Positions 23,690 to 24,450 of a stretch of 24,450 nucleotides of DNA are shown piece by piece. The stretch covers positions 1-24,450 of the forward strand of contig JANMZX010000056.1 in NCBI GenBank assembly GCA_031383745.1. The letters are read 5' to 3'. The position numbers and the translations under genes were made by a program. Position 1 is the stretch's first letter; each line of letters opens with the position of its first letter. The notes below the pieces were generated by a model. It worked only from the letters and a program-made list of their open reading frames with translations. It did no database searches and was not told where the DNA came from. This DNA comes from CAISIP01 sp031383745 (GTDB lineage Bacteria > Pseudomonadota > Gammaproteobacteria > Burkholderiales > Burkholderiaceae_C).

Positions 23690-24450
23690 ATGAACACTGA
23701 CACCCCGGCCGAACTGCTGACCGAGATGCGCGGCCCCGTGATGTGGCTGACGATCAACCGCGAGGAACGGCGCAATGCGATCAGCCCGGGCGTGCTGGCC
23801 GGCATGAGCGAGGCGCTGGCGCACGCAAACCGCGACCGCGACGTGCGCGCGGTCGTGATCACCGGGGCCGGCAGCCGTGCCTTCTGCGCCGGCGCCGACC
23901 TGCAGAGCGGCAAGTCCTTCAAGTTCGACTACTCCGAGCCGTATGCCGGTTTTGCCAACTTGTTTCGCCAGGCCAGGCAGTCGACCGTGCCCCTGATCGC
24001 CCGCGTGAACGGCGCCTGCATGGCCGGCGGCATGGGCATCATGGGCATGTGCGACATGGCGGTGGCGACGCCGCAGGCGATCTTCGGCCTGCCCGAGGTG
24101 AAGGTGGGCCTGTTCCCGGCCCAGGTGCTGAGCGTGATCGGCAGCCTGCTGCCGCGCCGCGTGCTGGCCGAGATGTGCCTGACCGGCGAACCGATCACCG
24201 CCGCACAGGCGCTCGACTACGACCTGATCAACCACGTCAGCGAAGACGTCGACGCCGGCGTCGAATGGCTGCTCGGCCGCATGCTCGACAAGTCGCCGGC
24301 AGCGATCCGGCGCGGCCTGTACACCATGAAGAAGATCGAGGCCATGGCGTTCGAGGAGTCGATGTCCTTCACCGAAAGCCAGATCGCCCTGTTCGCCTTG
24401 ACGCAGGACGCCGCCGAGGGCCAGCTGGCGTTTCGCGAGAAGCGCAAGCC
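23690..24450 (+). CDS. Enoyl-CoA hydratase/isomerase (crotonase) family protein, 3' end cut
   Basis: About 253 residues are visible from ATG 23690, preceded by AAGGAAA; the frame runs off the window near its natural end. The crotonase fold is shown by VMWLTINREERRNAIS, VVITGAGSRAFCAGADLQSG (oxyanion hole) and NGACMAGGMGIMGMCDMAVA. The second catalytic Glu is in FGLPEVKVGLFP. At the position of the first catalytic Glu of rat crotonase (Glu144) there is Gly, as in hydratases of the methylglutaconyl or isohexenylglutaconyl type and in some isomerases. It may share a pathway with the CoA-transferase upstream. The reaction is uncertain. Confidence 0.92.
   Translation, partial: MNTDTPAELLTEMRGPVMWLTINREERRNAISPGVLAGMSEALAHANRDRDVRAVVITGAGSRAFCAGADLQSGKSFKFDYSEPYAGFANLFRQARQSTVPLIARVNGACMAGGMGIMGMCDMAVATPQAIFGLPEVKVGLFPAQVLSVIGSLLPRRVLAEMCLTGEPITAAQALDYDLINHVSEDVDAGVEWLLGRMLDKSPAAIRRGLYTMKKIEAMAFEESMSFTESQIALFALTQDAAEGQLAFREKRK

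Overview
The window is a high-GC, densely coding bacterial segment. Its gene content (Bug-family tricarboxylate receptor, DenD-type dehydrogenase, CaiB/BaiF CoA-transferase beside a crotonase, cupredoxin plus GGDEF/EAL protein, GtrA/GtrB-like glycosylation genes) suggests a betaproteobacterium of the order Burkholderiales, probably near Comamonadaceae. That placement is inference from gene content and codon use, since there is no rRNA or other marker gene here.

Layout. 1-2767 (+): the tail of an unidentified gene, then a tight operon of a Rieske-type oxygenase that has lost its Rieske cluster domain, a glutathione S-transferase and a DenD-like dehydrogenase. 2789-10626: two convergent operons. 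The plus-strand operon encodes an OmpR-type response regulator, a QseC/PmrB-type histidine kinase interrupted by an in-frame amber codon, an O-antigen ligase-like protein, an ArnT-like glycosyltransferase and a GtrA-like protein. The minus-strand operon encodes a PAP2 phosphatase, a polyprenyl-phosphate glycosyltransferase (GT2) and a YdjC/NaxD-type deacetylase. Together they contain every component type of the Bordetella Lgm and Francisella FlmF2-NaxD-FlmK pathways, which decorate lipid A phosphates with an amino sugar. Both operons are preceded by the same PmrA-box-like direct repeat (hexamers 11 bp apart, with the same five-base spacer GCGCC). This suggests that the regulator controls both arms.

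10708-14776 (-): four consecutive solute-binding proteins of three families (one Bug/TctC, two NMT1/THI5-like without signal peptides, one LIV-binding type) with no permease or ATPase, behind a promoter that overlaps a perfect palindrome. 15053-15612 (+): a lower-GC YefM-YoeB-type toxin-antitoxin module with a recognisable operator. 15711-19595 (-): an operon of a DUF4394 lipoprotein, a periplasmic cupredoxin and a membrane GGDEF-EAL protein.

19755-24450 (mostly +): an isochorismatase-family hydrolase, the decayed remnant of an ABC exporter (-), a rhombosortase-like rhomboid protease, a small eRF1-like protein with a small membrane protein, a family III CoA-transferase, a pair of hairpin-forming repeats, and an enoyl-CoA hydratase/isomerase cut by the window end.

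The most interesting region is the putative two-operon lipid A amino-sugar modification locus with shared regulator boxes and a split sensor kinase. The Rieske-less oxygenase and the operon made only of binding proteins come next. All calls come from reading motifs in the sequence; no database search was run.
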